Below are positions 1 through 8,898 of a DNA stretch of 64,000 nucleotides, piece by piece. The stretch covers positions 558,001 to 622,000 of the forward strand of contig CANLWN010000003.1 of NCBI GenBank assembly GCA_947494825.1, read 5' to 3'. Each line of letters begins with the position of its first letter. The stretch's first letter is position 1. Under the pieces are notes generated by a model. That model searched no databases. It was not told where the DNA came from and was given only the letters and a program-made list of their open reading frames with translations. The DNA is from an uncultured Flavobacteriaceae bacterium (GTDB lineage Bacteria; Bacteroidota; Bacteroidia; Flavobacteriales; Flavobacteriaceae). Both the position numbers and the translations under genes were made by a program.

Positions 1-924
1 CAGGAGAAATACCGCTATAAAACCCAGGATATAAATGCTCTGTATATTGTTGTTGGGACTTATCTCCGCCACCCTGTCGGACCTAAGGTGTATATCGGTC
101 AACGGAATGGTGCTATAGATCAAATGGTTGCCCGCGGCTTTGAACTGTTCTTCCGTAATGCCCGGCATAAATTGCTGCACCCCGGGAACCACATATTTTC
201 CCAAAAAATCCCGCAAAGGGGCCTGAATGTCATCCACCTTGGCCGTCGGAATCAATTTAATAAAGGTCTGGTAATTGTTGCTGCCCCAGTTTACAATCCT
301 GGAGTCTTCATAACCGGCCATTGCCATAAAGACCGAGTGGTCCCTTAAAAAGGAATTCTTTGGCAGGTCATCTATTATGCCGGTTACCGTAAACGTTTGG
401 GTATTGTTCAACAGTAGGGTCTGGCCCACGGCCTTGTTGATGTCGAAGTGCTTTTCCGCAGCGGTCCTGGTCAAAACTAGGGTATTGGGCTGTTTTAGGG
501 CCGTTTTTACATCGCCCACCAACAGCTTTATTCCAAACATTTTAAAAAAGGTAGAGTCCACAAAAGTGGATTGCAACTCCTTCACATTGATTTCGGTCCC
601 CGAGGGTTTTACCAATACGCTACCGCGGGTACGAAACCTGGTGGCAAGTTCCACTTCGGAAAAATCGTTGTCCACGGCTTCTGCCATCGGGGCAGGGGTT
701 ACGGCAAACTCGCGGGCCTCACCGCCGAATTTAATGTCCGCGTTTACCCGGTGGATACGGTCCGCATCGGCAAACATGGCATCGTAACTCAGTTCATCAA
801 GGATATACAGTGAGATAAGGAGCCCTCCGGCTATGCCTATGGCCAGCCCAAAAATGTTGAGGAAGGTAAAGAAGGGTTGTTTTTTAAGGCTCCTCCAGGC
901 GATTTTTAAATACGTTTTAAGCAT
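1..924 (-). CDS. ABC transporter permease, FtsX/MacB type (C-terminus outside window)
   Basis: This partial gene gives the first 308 residues of an FtsX/MacB_PCD-type permease. It begins MLKTYLKIAWRSLKKQPFF, the usual cytoplasmic start, followed by a first membrane helix at about residues 20-42. A long periplasmic domain follows, containing the family phrase TVTGIIDDLPKNS. The reading frame is open to base 1, so the later FtsX helices lie outside the window. In this family the permease works with a LolD/MacB-like ATPase in efflux, lipoprotein transport or envelope stress; the substrate cannot be told. It is related to the two permeases at 20872-25696 and shares an upstream element with them at about 1109-1145. 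Confidence 0.9.
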   Translation of the reverse strand, partial: MLKTYLKIAWRSLKKQPFFTFLNIFGLAIGIAGGLLISLYILDELSYDAMFADADRIHRVNADIKFGGEAREFAVTPAPMAEAVDNDFSEVELATRFRTRGSVLVKPSGTEINVKELQSTFVDSTFFKMFGIKLLVGDVKTALKQPNTLVLTRTAAEKHFDINKAVGQTLLLNNTQTFTVTGIIDDLPKNSFLRDHSVFMAMAGYEDSRIVNWGSNNYQTFIKLIPTAKVDDIQAPLRDFLGKYVVPGVQQFMPGITEEQFKAAGNHLIYSTIPLTDIHLRSDRVAEISPNNNIQSIYILGFIAVFLL

Positions 925-1108
925 GACTGTCGTTTTTTGATGATGATTTTTCGTTTTCCATACTGTAGCAACCCTGTTATGGACACAACAGCGTCCCCGC
1001 TACGGATGGAAACCATGATGACTACCATATTACCATATTTGTGCCACGTTTATAAATATTTGAATATCAATCCGTTACATATTATTTTTCAAAAGTAGTT
1101 TTAAAAGT

Positions 1109-1145
1109 GTAAAAAAAATTTACAAAAAGTATCCAATATTTTGAC
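1109..1145 (-). promoter_or_regulatory. Conserved upstream element of FtsX permease gene (copy 1)
   Basis: A 37-bp stretch about 185 bp upstream of the permease start at 924. It contains the dyad GTAAA-N5-TTTAC followed by AAAGT and AATATTTT. By eye it matches 30 of 37 positions in a stretch at the same relative place (about 169 bp) upstream of the permease gene starting at 25696, with identical internal spacing. I infer a shared operator or promoter. The rest of 925-1379 is AT-rich and holds no gene I can support. Confidence 0.5.
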
Positions 1146-1379
1146 ATTTCACCATTATACGTTGGGCGGTTTTCGCTTCGCCCAGCGAAAAAACAGGAGG
1201 AAGAAGGTCCTCTAAAATGAACCTTTTACGGCATATGGACTTTTCCATTCCCCGCTTTTTACCGGCCTTTTTTTAGGGGCATTGGACACCAATTCAAAAA
1301 ACATTAAATTAGTATGGTTCGTATAGGTATTATATGATTATTCGTTCCATTTCTACCTAGGTGACAAAGGGGCAACAGT

Positions 1380-3050
1380 ATGGGGAAAGCAGGTTTATTG
1401 GTTGTATTGCTATTGGGTTTTACCGTGCTGGAAGCTCAGGACAGACTTTCCGGGAAATCGTTTGCAAGCCGGTCTGAGGTACTGGCAAGAAACGGCATGG
1501 CAGCTACCAATCATCCTTTTGCCACCCAAATTGCGATCGAAACCCTTAAAAAAGGAGGAAGTGCCATTGACGCTGCTATCGCAGCCAATGCCTTTTTGGG
1601 TTTAGCAGATCCCGGCATGAACGGAATTGGCGGTGACCTTTTCGCGATTGTTTGGGATGCCAAAACTCAAAAACTCCATGGCCTCAATGCCAGTGGAAAA
1701 TCTCCCCAAAACTTGTCCCTGGATAAACTAAAGGAGGAACTAAAAAATGGGCGTACCTATCGATCTGGTATCCTTTCGGTGACCACACCCGGTTGCGTTG
1801 ACGGCTGGTTTGCACTTCATAAAAAATTCGGCAAACTGAAATTTGAAGCCTTACTTAGGCCCACTATAAATTACGCTCGGGAAGGCATACCCATCACCTC
1901 GGAAACTGCCGATTTTTTCAAACTTGTTGAACCTGGTATTACGTCATCGGATAACGAGACCTTTAAACACGTTTATTTTACGGAGGAAGGCAGATTCCCC
2001 GAAAAGGGAGAAATCTTTAAAAATCCGGACCTGGCCAACACCCTGGAAATCATTGCCCAAGAAGGTAGGGATGGATTTTATAAGGGAAGAATCGCCCAAG
2101 CCATAGAAGACCTAATGGCTGAAAACGGGGGCTATCTTACGCAAGAAGATTTGGCCCAAAACAAAGCCGTTTGGGTTGATCCGGTATCCATTAATTATAG
2201 AGGCTATGATATTTGGGAAATGCCCCCCAATGGTCAGGGAATAGGGGCTTTACAAATATTGAATATTTTAAAAGGATTCGACATCGCCAGCATGGGATTT
2301 GGTAGTTCGGCCCATATACACCATTTTCTTGAAGCCAAGAAGTTGGCGTATGAGGATATGAAAAAATATTATGGTGACCCGAACTTTGGTCGCATTCCAT
2401 TGGATGAATTATTATCTGATGCATATGCCGCAGCAAGAAGAAAAAACATCGATATCGATAAGGCCGGGACCTATGAACCCGGAATAATGGCAGGAGACCA
2501 TACCATCTATTTAACGGTTGCCGATAAAGACGGTACTATGATCTCCCTTATACAAAGTAATGCTGCGCTGTTCGGCTCCCTACAGGTGCCCAAGGGTCTA
2601 GGTTTTGTACTTCAAAATAGGGGTGCGGGGTTTGTGATGGAGGAGGGTCATATTAACCAGTATGCTCCCAATAAGAGACCCTTTCACACCATTATCCCTG
2701 CTTTTGTGACCAGGGACAATGCCCCCTTTATGAGTTTTGGCCTTATGGGCGGTGACATGCAACCCCAAGGTCATGCCCAAATCATCGTGAACCTAATTGA
2801 TTTCAAGATGAATGTTCAGGAAGCGGGAGATGCGCCTCGAATTTATCATAGAGGAGAACGGTCAACAAATGGGGATGTCTACCTGGAGTCGGGTTTTGAC
2901 TATGAGACCCTAAGTGAACTTATGGATAAAGGGCATGTTTTAAGGATGCGAAAAGGGATTTATGGAGGGTATCAAGCCATCCTATTGAAAGACGGCGTTT
3001 ATTACGGAGCATCCGAATCGAGGAAAGACGGTCAGGCAGCGGGGTACTAA
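1380..3050 (+). CDS. ggt: Gamma-glutamyltransferase, secreted
   Basis: A 556-residue member of the gamma-glutamyltranspeptidase family of N-terminal nucleophile hydrolases. These enzymes cleave or transfer the gamma-glutamyl group of glutathione and related peptides, normally in the periplasm. The first 19 residues form a signal peptide ending near LEAQ. Family blocks are visible: NHPFATQIAIETLKKGGSAIDAA near the start, DPGMNGIGGD at about 77-86, and the small-subunit start AGDHTIYLTVADKDG. There, Thr375 is the expected autoprocessing site and nucleophile, followed by LIQSN and LQNRGAGF. Length fits the family (about 550-580). The ATG at 1380 has a purine-rich AAAGGGG upstream. It stands alone, divergent from the permease. 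Confidence 0.95.
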   Translation: MGKAGLLVVLLLGFTVLEAQDRLSGKSFASRSEVLARNGMAATNHPFATQIAIETLKKGGSAIDAAIAANAFLGLADPGMNGIGGDLFAIVWDAKTQKLHGLNASGKSPQNLSLDKLKEELKNGRTYRSGILSVTTPGCVDGWFALHKKFGKLKFEALLRPTINYAREGIPITSETADFFKLVEPGITSSDNETFKHVYFTEEGRFPEKGEIFKNPDLANTLEIIAQEGRDGFYKGRIAQAIEDLMAENGGYLTQEDLAQNKAVWVDPVSINYRGYDIWEMPPNGQGIGALQILNILKGFDIASMGFGSSAHIHHFLEAKKLAYEDMKKYYGDPNFGRIPLDELLSDAYAAARRKNIDIDKAGTYEPGIMAGDHTIYLTVADKDGTMISLIQSNAALFGSLQVPKGLGFVLQNRGAGFVMEEGHINQYAPNKRPFHTIIPAFVTRDNAPFMSFGLMGGDMQPQGHAQIIVNLIDFKMNVQEAGDAPRIYHRGERSTNGDVYLESGFDYETLSELMDKGHVLRMRKGIYGGYQAILLKDGVYYGASESRKDGQAAGY

Positions 3051-3157
3051 GGCATGGCTACGAATTCAGGACCGTTAGGCAACTATTAATGTAAAAAAAA
3101 CGTCTTTATAGATAGTTAGCAACTCACAGTTGCCCATCAACCTAAAAAACTATACCG

Positions 3158-3844
3158 ATGATCTCCAACAAAAAAGCCGTACGAATCGCAGGTGTATTGT
3201 TTCTGCTGCAGATGACTGCGGCAGTTATAAGTCACGAAGTGATATTATCGCCTTTATTAGGAGGTTCAGCCTTTTTGGCGGATGTGGCCGCCCAGGCTAC
3301 CGAGGTGAAAATAGCCATCCTCTTTGACCTGGTTTGTGGGGCATCGGTTTTTGGCATAGCGGTTCTGCTATTTCCCATTTTAAAACAACATAGCGAGCGT
3401 ATTGCCCTATGGTATGTGGGGCTTAGGCTGGGTGAGCTATTTGCATGGGTTGCTGCCGGAACCGTTCTTTTGATCCTGTTATCAACAGGCCAGCAATTTG
3501 TACAAGCAGGAATGCCGGAATCTTCCCATTTTGAGGTTTTGGGCAAAGCGCTCAGATCGGGGCGTAATTCAACGGTCGACCTAAACCTTATCGTTTATTG
3601 CCTAAGTGCCTCGACCTTTTATTACTTGTTGTTTAGATCAAAGCTCATCCCACGATTCCTATCCGTCTGGGGGTTACTGGCCGTCTTGCTGTTGTTCACG
3701 GAGGTCATGTTAATTATATTCACCAAAACGTTCAGAATGTGGATGATGATGCCCATGGGTCTCAATGAATTGGTTTTGGGGATATGGCTCATAGTGAAAG
3801 GATTTAATACCACTGCAACCACTGCTCGTTCAACGATTCAATAA
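3158..3844 (+). CDS. DUF4386 family membrane protein
   Basis: A 228-residue hydrophobic protein matching the pattern of DUF4386: a start resembling KKAVRIAGVLFLLQ, a Leu/Ile-rich body with about six membrane helices, and short charged loops. The family is frequent in accessory regions and has no established biochemical role. The gene is monocistronic, 107 bp after the transferase gene. A GTTAGCAA sequence lies 35 bp before its start (3115-3122), and the exact complement TTGCTAAC occurs at 4126-4133, about 280 bp after its stop. This recalls the bracketing arms of the cassette-like genes near 46-49 kb but is less tight. Confidence 0.75.
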   Translation: MISNKKAVRIAGVLFLLQMTAAVISHEVILSPLLGGSAFLADVAAQATEVKIAILFDLVCGASVFGIAVLLFPILKQHSERIALWYVGLRLGELFAWVAAGTVLLILLSTGQQFVQAGMPESSHFEVLGKALRSGRNSTVDLNLIVYCLSASTFYYLLFRSKLIPRFLSVWGLLAVLLLFTEVMLIIFTKTFRMWMMMPMGLNELVLGIWLIVKGFNTTATTARSTIQ

Positions 3845-3905
3845 ACGAACCGGTTCCAATTTCAATAGGTTTTGAGGAAAAGGGATAATCGCTGGGAGGC
3901 CACAT

Positions 3906-3968
3906 TCAGTGATCAGTGCTCAGAAATCAGAAGTCAGAGGTCAGAAATCCGAGGTCAGTGGTCAGGAC
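3906..3968 (+). repeat. Nine-unit 7-bp periodic repeat TCAGnnn
   Basis: TCAG starts at 3906, 3913, 3920, 3927, 3934, 3941, 3955 and 3962, with a TCCG at 3948. That is nine units in exact register, with variable second halves (tga, tgc, aaa, aag, agg, tgg). No long reading frame crosses it convincingly. It opens the low-complexity tract that continues to about 4330. It is not a CRISPR: units are far too short and there are no unique spacers. Confidence 0.85.
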
Positions 3969-4330
3969 TTAGCACTGACAACTGCCCCCTGCCCAATGTT
4001 CAAAGTGCAAGTGCAAGCCCAAGGTTCCAGGTTGATCATTGTTAATTGCTAATTGTTTATTGTTCACTGCCTACTGCCCACTGCCGGATACAATGTAGCG
4101 CGCCATACGCTAAGCGCCAAGCGCATTGCTAACTCATCGTTCATAATTCAACACTTAAGACTTAACGGCCAACACTGAGAACTGCCTACTGCTTACGGTT
4201 TCTGGTTTCTGTTAATTGAAAATTGTTCATTGCAAACCGCCCACTGTCCGCATACACCGCAGCCTGTGCCTCCGCTAAAGCTATGGCGACATGTGGATGG
4301 CGTAGGTGTGCACACTGCTTACTGCCTAGT
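3969..4330. repeat. Low-complexity intergenic tract rich in ACTGCC-type motifs
   Basis: A non-coding stretch made of loosely repeated short words: ACTGCC, CTGCCC, TACTGC, CACTGC, with TTGTTAATTG-like and TGTTCACTG-like pieces. The run of ctgcctactgcccactgcc near 4070-4085 and a similar one near 4183-4195 are the clearest. I find no gene in it. The block sits between the DUF4386 gene and the NTF2-like gene and looks like slippage-generated or repeat-family sequence. Confidence 0.7.
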
Positions 4331-4391
4331 GTTCAAGAATGTCAGCATCCGTTAACTGATTGATATCATTTTAATTGGGCGTGATCAGGAT

Positions 4392-4399
4392 TAATTTTG
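4392..4399 (+). promoter_or_regulatory. -7 box TAATTTTG upstream of the NTF2-like gene
   Basis: TAATTTTG fits the Bacteroidota -7 consensus TAnnTTTG and lies 31 bp before the ATG at 4431. A convincing -33 TTTG at the usual distance is not seen; the nearest TTG is at 4375-4377, which is rather close. Assigned from consensus only. Confidence 0.45.
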
Positions 4400-4430
4400 T
4401 AGTTCCAGTGTAATCCTAAAAACATCTATC

Positions 4431-4802
4431 ATGAATCAAGAGCATCCGAACATCGCTGTTTTGAAGAAATTAGATCTCACGAATATTGCCGGAGCTGCTG
4501 ACCTGTTGGCCGAGGATGCCGTCTTTCGTTATTTTAATCCGCGACTCCCCGATGTCCAGGGAGACTATGTGGGCCCAAAAGGTTTTCAGGCGTTCTTCGA
4601 AAAAATAGGGGGACTTACCAAAGGCACCTTTAAAGTTAATCCGATTTCTATCTTTGCTGCCGGAGATGAACTGGTCGTGGTGCACAGCAAGAACACCATG
4701 ACCCTGGAAGATCAACAAATAGCTACCCATGTGGTGGTGGTTTGGCGTATTGTTGACGATAAGATTAAAGAGGTCTGGGACATCCCGTCCGTGTATTCGT
4801 AA
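4431..4802 (+). CDS. SnoaL/NTF2-like domain protein
   Basis: A 123-residue cytoplasmic protein of the NTF2-like/SnoaL fold. It has an N-terminal helix (NIAVLKKLDL), the phrase GPKGFQAFFEKI in the middle, and a C-terminal strand pattern ending VVVVWRIVDDKIKEVWD, where the Trp and acidic residues are typical. SnoaL-like proteins act as small-molecule isomerases, hydrolases or non-catalytic binding modules, and the substrate cannot be read from sequence. It stands alone after the repeat tract. Other NTF2-like proteins occur at 16481, 38390 and 47087. Confidence 0.75.
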   Translation: MNQEHPNIAVLKKLDLTNIAGAADLLAEDAVFRYFNPRLPDVQGDYVGPKGFQAFFEKIGGLTKGTFKVNPISIFAAGDELVVVHSKNTMTLEDQQIATHVVVVWRIVDDKIKEVWDIPSVYS

Positions 4803-4950
4803 AGCCAAGTTTTTTTAAACCAAATTCGGAACTGACTTGCTCACCTAAAATCACCGATTTTGATCCAAAAAGCACTATTTTCATGCCTTCCGAAATGGAT
4901 GTTCTTAGAACTGTCGGAACCCATACCTAGTACTTATCAAAAAGAAGCAA

Positions 4951-5403
4951 ATGAATATCATATCGGTACGGAAAAATCCGGACTACAAAAATAAAGCCAT
5001 CGCGTATTTTCAGCAAAGCTGGAAAAGTGTATTGCCTATCATCTATGAGGATTGCATCACCCATAGCATAGGTGCAAGGGATTCCTTGCCGCAATGGTAT
5101 TTGCTTGAAAAGAACGGTGACATCATAGGTTGCGCCGGACTTATAACCAATGATTTTATAAGTCGAGGGGATTTATATCCATGGATTTGCGCCCTATTCA
5201 TTGACGAGGAACATCGAGGCAATGCCTATGGTTCATTATTGATGGAAAAAGCAAAGACCGATGCCAAAAAAGCAGGATTTGGCTATGTATACTTATGCAC
5301 GAGCCATATGGGCTATTATGAAAAATACAATTTCGAATATATAGGTCAGGGATACCATCCCTGGGGGGAGGCATCCAGGATTTATGAGTTGGAATTGATC
5401 TAA
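4951..5403 (+). CDS. GNAT family N-acetyltransferase
   Basis: A 150-residue acetyltransferase of the GNAT superfamily, which moves an acetyl group from acetyl-CoA to an amine. The central strand PWICALFIDEEHRGNAYGSLLMEKA contains the acetyl-CoA pyrophosphate-binding R-G-x-A-Y-G loop at about residues 89-94, and the final motif is YVYLCTSHMGYYEKYNFEY. The substrate is unknown. Its 148-bp upstream region includes a stretch (4861-4884) resembling the TATTTTCA element found before the accessory genes near 20 and 46-47 kb. Confidence 0.85.
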   Translation: MNIISVRKNPDYKNKAIAYFQQSWKSVLPIIYEDCITHSIGARDSLPQWYLLEKNGDIIGCAGLITNDFISRGDLYPWICALFIDEEHRGNAYGSLLMEKAKTDAKKAGFGYVYLCTSHMGYYEKYNFEYIGQGYHPWGEASRIYELELI

Positions 5404-5596
5404 AAAGTGCCATGCAACAAGGTGTATCATTAATTGTAGTTAACTTCTCTCTATAGAAATCTTTTAGATCATTTATCTTTAGGTCAGGGCAAATCATTTG
5501 CGCCATGGGAAGGACGGCAACTTGACCCATAATCTCGGGCAGCGCGTAACCCATTGTACATTGGACCCATTGTAAAACACAAATACCCTTAACATC

Positions 5597-6982
5597 ATGA
5601 AGCATTTTTCCCATCTTATTATCGGAACAGGTCAGGCAACAGGAGTGTTACTGGGAAAACTCATTCCCACCAAGGCCACTATTGGGGTTATTGAAGCGGA
5701 TAAAGTGGGCGGCAGTTGTGTGAACTATGGCTGTACCCCTACCAAAACCCTAGTGGCCTCCGCAAAAACCTTCCATCAGGCCCAAAGAGGGGATTTTTAT
5801 GGCTTTCGGGCCGAGAATTTACAGCTTGATTATGGAAAGGTAAGAGCGCGTATGAACAGTATTAGAAATGGTGGCAGCAAAGGCCTAACCAACTGGATGG
5901 ACAACACCCCCAATGTGGACCTCATGATGGGCACCGCCAGGTTTATAGGAAAAAAACAAGTGGAGGTGAATGGCGAGGCATGTACCGCAGACCATATATA
6001 CATCAATGTGGGGACCCGGCCGTCGGCCCCGCCAATTCCAGGTTTGGATGCTGTAGATTGGTTGGATAGTGCCGGACTGTTAGATCTGGATAAGGTCCCC
6101 GAACATTTGGTAATCATTGGGGGAGGCTATATCGGGGTGGAATTTGCGCAGGTGTTCCGGAGATTTGGGGCCAAGGTCAGTATTATCCAGCGCGGGACCC
6201 AGTTGATGCCCCGGGAAGACGAGGATGTAGCCAAGGCCGTACAAGAATTTTTGGAAGAGGAAGGAATCGATATTTACTGCCATGCCAACACCCTAAAAAT
6301 TACGCAAAAAGGCGATTCCAAAGAAGTGGCAATCGAAGTAAACGGGGAAACAAAGCTATTGTCCGGAGACCAGGTATTGATCGCTGCAGGACGGGTTCCC
6401 AACAGCGATACGCTAAACTTGGAAAGTACCGGAATAAAAACCAACGCCCGTGGCTATATTGAAGTGGACAACTATTGCGAAACGGCCGTCAAAGGGGTCT
6501 ACGCCGTGGGTGATGTTAACGGACATGGCGGGTTTACCCATACCGCAGTGAACGATGCAGAGATCGTTTTGGACAAGCTCTTCGGAGGGGACCGGACGCT
6601 CGACGGACGGAATTTGATCTATGGCCTGTTTACCGACCCCCCACTGGGCCGGGTGGGCATGACGGAAAAAGACGCCAGAAAAAGTGGCAAGAACGTTTTA
6701 AAGGCCATCAGACCGATGAGCAGGATAAGTCGGGCCAAAGAAATGGGCGAAACCAAGGGATTTGCCAAGTTATTGGTGGATGCCGATACGGACCTGATCC
6801 TGGGTGCTTCTATTTTAGGGGTCGGGGGCGATGAAATCATCAATATGTTTGCCACGATCATGCATTCCAATATTCCGTGTAAGCATTATAGAAAGGTGGT
6901 ATTGGTCCATCCCACGGTTTCCGAGTTGATGCCCTGGATTTTGGATGGGATTCAGGAATTGATGGAGGAAAAGGGCCTCTGA
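5597..6982 (+). CDS. FAD-dependent pyridine nucleotide-disulfide oxidoreductase (mercuric reductase-like)
   Basis: A 461-residue flavoprotein of the class I disulfide reductase family (lipoamide dehydrogenase, glutathione reductase, mercuric reductase). The FAD Rossmann motif is GTGQATG at 11-17. The redox disulfide is Cys41/Cys46 in GGSCVNYGCTPTK. An NAD(P)H-binding GGGYIGVE lies near 175, FAD motif 2 reads YAVGDVNG, and the C-terminal dimer domain has HPTVSE, which supplies the active-site His-Glu pair. No N-terminal heavy-metal-binding domain and no C-terminal Cys-Cys pair are present, so mercuric reductase activity is doubtful; a generic soluble disulfide reductase is safer. It is monocistronic and convergent with the P460 operon. 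Confidence 0.88.
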   Translation: MKHFSHLIIGTGQATGVLLGKLIPTKATIGVIEADKVGGSCVNYGCTPTKTLVASAKTFHQAQRGDFYGFRAENLQLDYGKVRARMNSIRNGGSKGLTNWMDNTPNVDLMMGTARFIGKKQVEVNGEACTADHIYINVGTRPSAPPIPGLDAVDWLDSAGLLDLDKVPEHLVIIGGGYIGVEFAQVFRRFGAKVSIIQRGTQLMPREDEDVAKAVQEFLEEEGIDIYCHANTLKITQKGDSKEVAIEVNGETKLLSGDQVLIAAGRVPNSDTLNLESTGIKTNARGYIEVDNYCETAVKGVYAVGDVNGHGGFTHTAVNDAEIVLDKLFGGDRTLDGRNLIYGLFTDPPLGRVGMTEKDARKSGKNVLKAIRPMSRISRAKEMGETKGFAKLLVDADTDLILGASILGVGGDEIINMFATIMHSNIPCKHYRKVVLVHPTVSELMPWILDGIQELMEEKGL

Positions 6983-7186
6983 CAACCTTTAACCCCTTCG
7001 CTTGTTCTTTCCGATTAATTCTCAAAAGCAAAGGAGATCAACTTAAGACGTGGATAACTTCAAGCTTATCCGATTACCATGAAAAAATTGAACTCTGTAA
7101 GAGAATAGATTGCCCAGGCACAAGCTCCGTCACATAGATTCACTTTAAGTTTCCCTAAAATCAAGGTTTAGATTACCTAATTGCCT

Positions 7187-8314
7187 TTAATTCTGAAAAG
7201 GATATACAGTTTTTACCATGTCTTTGCTACCTATCATATGACAACTGGTACATCCAATAACACCATTGCCAATGGCCTGGAGAGCATTGGAATTCTCTGC
7301 GCTGGTCACCTCGTACCAGAACCAACCATTACCTTCATCTGAAATTTCCTGGGTCTTGACCATAACCGCCCAACCAGATAGGTTGTTGTTCGCATCGAAC
7401 ATTTCCTTTACTATAGCGGATCCCATGGGATGTTCACTATTGTTTGCCTCCAGGGAATTTACAATAGCTTCGTTCATATAAACTCTTACCGGAAGCCCCA
7501 GTTTCGTATGAGGTCCTGCAGACGGATGTCTGCCCTTTTCTTTTGCTTTAAACGCTTCATATTTTTTATCTGACAAAAAAGAGAACAGTGCTTCCTTATC
7601 CACTGGCAGATCTAAATTCAAACCCTCTGGAGTAGGGGCACCAGCTTGCCATATTTCATCCATTGGATCCTCACTCATATGCATCATACTAAATGGTCCA
7701 TTACCGCGCTGTGAGGAATTCTCCGGAACAACATCGGCCCCAACTCCTTTAGCAGCACGCAAGACGGGATAAAATTGTGTGAATACAAAATCGTCCGCTG
7801 CAGTCTGGTCGTGGCATAGATTGCATTGGTTAGTCTTAAAGGCAACACCCCTGTCCTTCAAATTTGGTTCATCGTGATTGGTAAAACTGAAATAGGCCCA
7901 ATTACCGGGTTCATCAGGGAATCGTGTTTTATCCTTAATAGTGGCCTCTAGACCTTGAAATTCGCCCATGAAGTAACCATTGCCGCTGGTGGCGGTTTTT
8001 GCACCCACGCTAATCAATTCTTTCATCAGAATGGCACCGTCCCTGAATTCTCCGGTAGCTTTATAATGTTCGTAACTCACAGGATCTATGTATACACTAT
8101 GAATTTCCGGAAATGGCGCCAATCCGTTATTTAGTTCGTTAGGTGTTACCGGTGCTCCAACATAGACCCAGGTTCTATAGTTGGTAGGCCGAATGAGTTC
8201 ATCTCCCTCGAATGTGTAAAACGTTACATTTTCATAACCTTTCTCAACGTCATTGCAAGAAGTAAGAGTAAATAAAACTCCCAATACCAGTGTTCCTAAA
8301 AGTTTGTGCTTCAT
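7187..8314 (-). CDS. Lipoprotein with two cytochrome P460 domains, two c-type haem motifs
   Basis: A 375-residue exported protein. The signal peptide ends in the lipobox FTLTSC, with Cys20 probably lipidated. Domain 1 (about 38-185) and domain 2 (about 240-375) share the same order: a variable strand region, an aromatic strand (NWAYFSF / GWFWYEV), then a c-type haem attachment site and a TVYP/TQFYP-like tail. The haem sites are CNLCH at 164-168 and CTSCH at 355-359. P460-family proteins bind haem, and some oxidise hydroxylamine or bind nitric oxide. Most known ones have a single domain of 150-200 residues, so the tandem form is notable. The gene follows a 115-residue protein by 11 bp, probably in one operon. 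Confidence 0.88.
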   Translation of the reverse strand: MKHKLLGTLVLGVLFTLTSCNDVEKGYENVTFYTFEGDELIRPTNYRTWVYVGAPVTPNELNNGLAPFPEIHSVYIDPVSYEHYKATGEFRDGAILMKELISVGAKTATSGNGYFMGEFQGLEATIKDKTRFPDEPGNWAYFSFTNHDEPNLKDRGVAFKTNQCNLCHDQTAADDFVFTQFYPVLRAAKGVGADVVPENSSQRGNGPFSMMHMSEDPMDEIWQAGAPTPEGLNLDLPVDKEALFSFLSDKKYEAFKAKEKGRHPSAGPHTKLGLPVRVYMNEAIVNSLEANNSEHPMGSAIVKEMFDANNNLSGWAVMVKTQEISDEGNGWFWYEVTSAENSNALQAIGNGVIGCTSCHMIGSKDMVKTVYPFQN

Positions 8315-8325
8315 TTTTATTGTTT

Positions 8326-8673
8326 TTATTGGTTAATTACCAAGTGTTTATGGTAACAAATAAGGTTGTCTTGCCATTTATTCAAGATTTGGTGTTCACT
8401 GAAATCGATTTGATGATTTTCGTCCATTGTTACCAAATAAATTATATAAGAAATGTGGTTCGCGGTATACTCAATGTCCGCCACTTTAAACTGTAAAATC
8501 TGCAGAGGTTCCACCACCTTTTGAAGTAGCTGTATAGCCGAAGTTTTTTTATTGGTTTTAGTCATATTATCTAGAATTACATTGACTATGTCTGCATAAT
8601 ATTTTTCGACCAAAACGTTATAATTACCTGATGACAATAGCGAAAGGAAGTGATTTAATACATTTTCTGACAT
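8326..8673 (-). CDS. Hypothetical protein, first gene of the P460 operon
   Basis: A 115-residue cytoplasmic protein without a signal peptide. The start MSENVLNHFLSLLSSGNYNVLVEKYYADIVNV, a helix followed by a Tyr-Tyr-Ala-Asp element, and the later beta-like segments (LQILQFKVADIEY, HISYIIYLVTM) suggest an NTF2/SnoaL-like fold, but I cannot assign it firmly. It ends 11 bp before the double-P460 lipoprotein gene, so the two are likely cotranscribed and may share a haem or nitrogen-oxide response role (inference). Confidence 0.6.
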   Translation of the reverse strand: MSENVLNHFLSLLSSGNYNVLVEKYYADIVNVILDNMTKTNKKTSAIQLLQKVVEPLQILQFKVADIEYTANHISYIIYLVTMDENHQIDFSEHQILNKWQDNLICYHKHLVINQ

Positions 8674-8898
8674 ACTATCCGAGTGTTAACATATTCGTTG
8701 AAATAAATGTTCCATATATCCTCAACTTAGGCTATATCTGGTGAAGACGATACATGCTTTTACAATGAACACTACAAACTTAACCGAAGAATACGTGTTG
8801 TAAAATGTGAATAATTCCAAATTGCTTGTACATTCCACCTAAGTAACCGGAGTAAATACTCTTTTTCTAAATTGAGTAGGACTTGTACCTACATTTTT

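Noticed and set aside
3906-3968. Possible CRISPR array
   Set aside because: Repeat unit is only 7 bp with no spacers, and no cas genes are in the window.
5597-6982. Calling the flavin disulfide reductase a mercuric reductase
   Set aside because: There is no N-terminal metal-binding domain or C-terminal Cys-Cys pair, and no mer genes are nearby.
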